DNA of 64,000 bases from Legionella lytica (GTDB lineage Bacteria > Pseudomonadota > Gammaproteobacteria > Legionellales > Legionellaceae). Numbering within the stretch: the stretch's first letter is position 1; every line of letters begins with the position of its first letter. The notes under the pieces are model-generated. The model saw nothing but the letters and a program-made list of their open reading frames with translations, did not search any database and had not been told where the DNA came from. The position numbers were made by a program, and so were the translations under genes. Location: NCBI RefSeq assembly GCF_023921225.1, contig NZ_CP071527.1:1392501-1456500 (forward strand), in the 5' to 3' direction. This document shows positions 61,194 through 64,000 of this stretch, piece after piece.

Positions 61194-62264
61194 ATGCATA
61201 AAAAATTTTTGCTCGCAGCACTCGAACAAGCCCGACTGGGGCTAGGTTTTTGCGCTCCCAATCCCTGTGTTGGAGCTGTAGCTGTGCAAAATGGAAATAT
61301 TATAGCACAGGCAAGTCATCGTGGGGCAGGAACTCCACATGCTGAACCATTATTGTTAGCACAGATCCCACCTAAAACGCCAGGAATTAGTCTTTATATT
61401 TCTCTTGAGCCTTGTAATCATTGGGGACGAACACCTCCTTGTGTTGATGCAATTATCAAACATGGCGGAGTTGAACATGTGATTTTTGCTTATTCTGATC
61501 CCAATCCGATTGTGGCTCAAAATAATTCGTCTGAAAAGTTACGGGCACAAGGAATTAAGGTAACTCATTATCCAGTAGAAGAGATAACTGAGTTTTATAA
61601 AAGTTACACCCATTGGGTTGTAACTCGTAGACCACGAGTGACGGTGAAAATGGCCCATACTCTAAATGGTAAAATTGGCCGAGCAATTGGTGAGCGAGTC
61701 ATACTATCGAACTCACTCTGTGGAGAGTTTACCCATCAAAAACGAGCAGCAGCAGATGTCATTCTGACCAGTGCACGCACAATTCATCTCGATAATCCTA
61801 AGTTGAATGTACGTTTAGGGAATGAAGAAAAGGCTAAGCCGATTGCTATTGTTGATAGGCAATTAACACTGAATAAAGAAGCAACCATTTTTTCAACAGC
61901 CTCTCATTGCCACATTTATCATTGTGATGAGCGACACACTACTTATCCAAACAGTAGCATGCATTTAATGCCTCTGGTGGATGGGGGGATGGATTTAGCT
62001 ACGGTAATTCAGCACTTAGGTGAATTGGGTTATCATGATGTTTGGGTCGAAGCCGGTGGTGCTATTTTTAGCGCCTTACATCGTGAAGGATTAGTTCATC
62101 GAACTTATTTGTATCTCGTTCCAACCAGTTTGGAGCCCAATGCAATTTCTGCATACCAGCAAGAAGAGATATTTAACCGTCCACATACTGTCTCATGGAA
62201 GGCTATGGGGGATAATATGATCGCATGTATCGATTGGCAAGAAGACCAATCTAATCTGCATTAA
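61194..62264 (+). CDS. ribD: riboflavin deaminase-reductase RibD
   Basis: 356 residues. The N-terminal cytidine-deaminase-like domain has GAGTPHAEPLLLAQ and EPCNHWGRTPPCVDAI, giving the zinc ligands His and two Cys with catalytic Glu. The C-terminal reductase domain begins RPRVTVKMAHTLNGKIG and includes DVILTSARTIHLDNPKLNVR and VWVEAGGAIFSAL. It carries out steps two and three of riboflavin synthesis. 14 bases before ribBA; no FMN riboswitch could fit in the 52-base upstream gap. Confidence 0.96.
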   Translation: MHKKFLLAALEQARLGLGFCAPNPCVGAVAVQNGNIIAQASHRGAGTPHAEPLLLAQIPPKTPGISLYISLEPCNHWGRTPPCVDAIIKHGGVEHVIFAYSDPNPIVAQNNSSEKLRAQGIKVTHYPVEEITEFYKSYTHWVVTRRPRVTVKMAHTLNGKIGRAIGERVILSNSLCGEFTHQKRAAADVILTSARTIHLDNPKLNVRLGNEEKAKPIAIVDRQLTLNKEATIFSTASHCHIYHCDERHTTYPNSSMHLMPLVDGGMDLATVIQHLGELGYHDVWVEAGGAIFSALHREGLVHRTYLYLVPTSLEPNAISAYQQEEIFNRPHTVSWKAMGDNMIACIDWQEDQSNLH

Positions 62265-62278
62265 ATGAGGTCGCGTTT

Positions 62279-63487
62279 ATGAAGCATTTACTCGCAACAA
62301 TAGAACAGGCAGTGGAAACACTAAAGGCCGGTAAGATGATCATCCTAATTGATGATGAAGATAGGGAAAATGAAGGAGATTTAATCATCGCCGCTGAGCA
62401 TGCTACTCCTGAAGCAATCAACTTCATGTCGCGTTATGGTTGTGGCTTAATTTGTTTGTCGATGGCTGAGGAGCTCGTTGACAAATTACAATTACCTATG
62501 ATGGCTCAAAAGAATAAATCACCTTATGGCACGGCCTTTACTGTCTCCATTGAAGCATCTGAAGGTGTTTCGACTGGGATTTCAGCCAAAGATAGAGCTC
62601 ATACAATTCAGGTTGCTATTAATTCTGCAAGCACGGCCGCAGATATTATTTCTCCTGGACATGTTTTTCCTTTACGCGCACGCAAAAAAGGTGTGTTAGA
62701 ACGACAAGGCCAAACTGAAGGCAGTGTTGATTTAGCGAAGCTTGCGGGTTTAACTCCTGCTGCAGTGATTTGTGAAATTATTAATGAAGATGGCACCATG
62801 AGCCGTTTTGATGATTTAGTTCGTTTTTCACAAGAACACGATATTCCTTTAGTTACGATTAAAGACTTAATCGATTACAGAGTACGTCATGAAGTTTTAG
62901 TTAGCGAGGCAGCGTCTGCGCGTATCCCCTTACAGGATATGGGGGATTTTAATATGACTGTATTTACTAATGAATTGGATTCAAAAGAGCATTTTGCTTT
63001 GGTGAAGCCATCTCAATACGCAAACCGTGTGCCTCTGGTTCGTATTCATTCTGAATGCATTACAGGCGATATTTTCGGTTCGTGTAAATGTGATTGCGGC
63101 AAGCAACTTGACCAATCATTAGCACAGATTGCTGAGGAAGGGGGCGTATTAATATATTTGCGCCAGGAAGGGAGAGGCATTGGTTTAGCTAATAAGTTAA
63201 AAGCTTATGCGTTGCAGGATCAAGGCTTGGATACGGTGGATGCGAATTGTAAGTTAGGCCTCCCGGTAGATAATCGTGATTACACTATTGCCTATCAAAT
63301 ATTAAAGTATTTTGGAATTGATAACATAAGGTTATTAACCAATAATCCACTGAAAATTGCGGCCATTGAGAATTTTGGTGTTACAGTGACACAGCGTATT
63401 CCTTTAGAGGTTGATCCGACGACAGAGAGTCAGGGGTATTTAAAAACTAAAAAGGAAAAGATGGGGCATTTTTTAGGAATTAATTAA
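62279..63487 (+). CDS. ribBA: 3,4-DHBP synthase / GTP cyclohydrolase II (RibBA)
   Basis: 402 residues. RibB part: IILIDDEDRENEGDLIIAAEH, FMSRYGCGLICLSM, RAHTIQVAIN, GHVFPLRA, RQGQTEGSVDLAKLAGL. RibA part from ~205: VRIHSECITGDIFGSCKCDCG (zinc Cys), YLRQEGRGIGLANKLKAYAL, LGLPVDNRDYTIAYQIL, LLTNNPLK. The catalytic Arg and Asp (RQEGRG, D in LDTVDAN) look present, so both activities are likely. Follows ribD in one operon. Confidence 0.96.
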   Translation: MKHLLATIEQAVETLKAGKMIILIDDEDRENEGDLIIAAEHATPEAINFMSRYGCGLICLSMAEELVDKLQLPMMAQKNKSPYGTAFTVSIEASEGVSTGISAKDRAHTIQVAINSASTAADIISPGHVFPLRARKKGVLERQGQTEGSVDLAKLAGLTPAAVICEIINEDGTMSRFDDLVRFSQEHDIPLVTIKDLIDYRVRHEVLVSEAASARIPLQDMGDFNMTVFTNELDSKEHFALVKPSQYANRVPLVRIHSECITGDIFGSCKCDCGKQLDQSLAQIAEEGGVLIYLRQEGRGIGLANKLKAYALQDQGLDTVDANCKLGLPVDNRDYTIAYQILKYFGIDNIRLLTNNPLKIAAIENFGVTVTQRIPLEVDPTTESQGYLKTKKEKMGHFLGIN

Positions 63488-63525
63488 TACGCGGCTTGAG
63501 CTGCGGAACGTTAAAAAAGACTCGT

Positions 63526-63544
63526 GTTGAGCCTATGGCTCAAC
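63526..63544. terminator. family B palindrome after ribBA
   Basis: GTTGAGCCTATGGCTCAAC: eight-base perfect arms (GTTGAGCC/GGCTCAAC) around TAT, 39 bases after ribBA. Confidence 0.65.
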
Positions 63545-63572
63545 ATTAAGTATGATGTGGCTCGATGTCTTG

Positions 63573-63770
63573 TTAGGTGTGGAATTGAAACTCGTTGTAT
63601 GCTTTTTCTTTATCACCTGAAATCTTAAAATGATTTTCTCCTGGGAGTACAATTTTAGTTCCCGATTGCTTTAAATTGTCTTTAAATAATATTTTTTAGC
63701 ATGGATATTCTCGCTCAAAACCAATTAATATAATTATAGGAGAAGAAAGTGGTGTCATTTTTATCTGCAT
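63573..63770 (-). pseudogene. possible alpha/beta-hydrolase C-terminal remnant
   Basis: A minus-strand frame read from ATG 63770 gives [20 protein letters not shown], Cys, a TAA, then LFKDNLKQSGTKIVLPGENH and [27 protein letters not shown]...GTKIVLPGENHFK resembles the end of dienelactone-hydrolase-type enzymes (PVLLLIG...Y-P-G-xxH-x-F). One internal stop and no upstream half. Call is tentative. Confidence 0.4.
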
Positions 63771-63866
63771 TTTGATAGAATTAAATCCCGTTTACATGCG
63801 AATGTTATTTTCATGTATTGTAGGGGCACAGGCCCTGGTGAATTAAGCATTTTGAACGGGGTCAAT

Positions 63867-64000
63867 ATGACAAACTTTATTTTTATTACTGGCGGTGTGG
63901 TTTCTTCTTTAGGGAAGGGTATCGCTGCTGCATCTTTAGCTGCCATCCTTGAGGCACGCGGTCTTAGTGTTACATTAATCAAACTTGACCCATACATTAA
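63867..64000 (+). CDS. pyrG: CTP synthase, N-terminal part (runs off window)
   Basis: The first 44 codons are present: [20 protein letters not shown], then [34 protein letters not shown] is the ATP-binding loop of PyrG synthetase domains. The enzyme makes CTP from UTP, ATP and glutamine. ACGGGGTC lies ahead of ATG 63867. The rest lies beyond the window edge. Confidence 0.96.
   Translation, partial: MTNFIFITGGVVSSLGKGIAAASLAAILEARGLSVTLIKLDPYI

Overview
The window is AT-rich gammaproteobacterial DNA that I read as Legionella. The first gene encodes a close relative of the macrophage infectivity potentiator Mip. A Map-type acid phosphatase, a GDSL lipase of the PlaA type and several large non-enzymatic or ankyrin-type proteins with acidic, effector-like C-termini point the same way. 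From memory, L. pneumophila lacks a chemotaxis gene set while L. longbeachae has one, so the chemosensory operon here suggests a non-pneumophila species. Species level is inference.

Layout. Positions 1-20745 are mostly chromosomal core: mip, an AmpG-like permease, a decayed LprI-like gene, a GDSL lipase, queA, a TGT-like protein with altered active site, an HAD protein, a ThiD-ThiE fusion, yajC-secD-secF, an effector candidate, a three-gene envelope-sugar block (UbiA-type DPPR-synthase-like, GT-C glycosyltransferase, CapD/WbpM-like dehydratase), csaA and an amino-acid permease. Positions 21012 to about 33400 are an accessory island. It opens with a degenerate tRNA-Thr copy and carries an AbiEi/AbiEii toxin-antitoxin pair next to an unknown protein. 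It also has two decayed copies of an AlpA-like plus DUF927 module, an IS3-family element that split a small HTH gene (3-bp target duplication), and broken integrase, ardA and ssb genes, followed by two unknown Legionella-type proteins. This looks like the wreck of one or more integrative or conjugative elements.

Positions 33500-44100 hold a DJ-1/PfpI protein, a free-standing KatE C-terminal-type domain, a FixJ-like two-component pair, an HAD protein, a 1164-residue ankyrin protein, a small Cys-rich exported peptide, the Map-like phosphatase and a DUF1810 protein. Positions 44195-53559 contain a hypothetical gene with YjbQ and then a tight chemosensory operon: cheW, cheR, cheW, MCP, cheA, cheB and a receiver-adenylate cyclase. 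The gene set matches the Wsp type of alternative system, but the terminal output enzyme is a class III cyclase instead of a diguanylate cyclase. I rate this the most interesting system in the window. It is followed by a protein with an apparent Cys-His-Asp papain-like triad spaced as in C58 (YopT/AvrPphB) effectors.

The last part (56000-64000) is housekeeping: an LprI-like protein, an MFS pump, small proteins, yajQ, a BepA-like M48 protease, ribD-ribBA and the start of pyrG. Most convergent gene ends in the window carry a palindrome from one of a few dispersed families, which probably act as bidirectional terminators and REP-like repeats.
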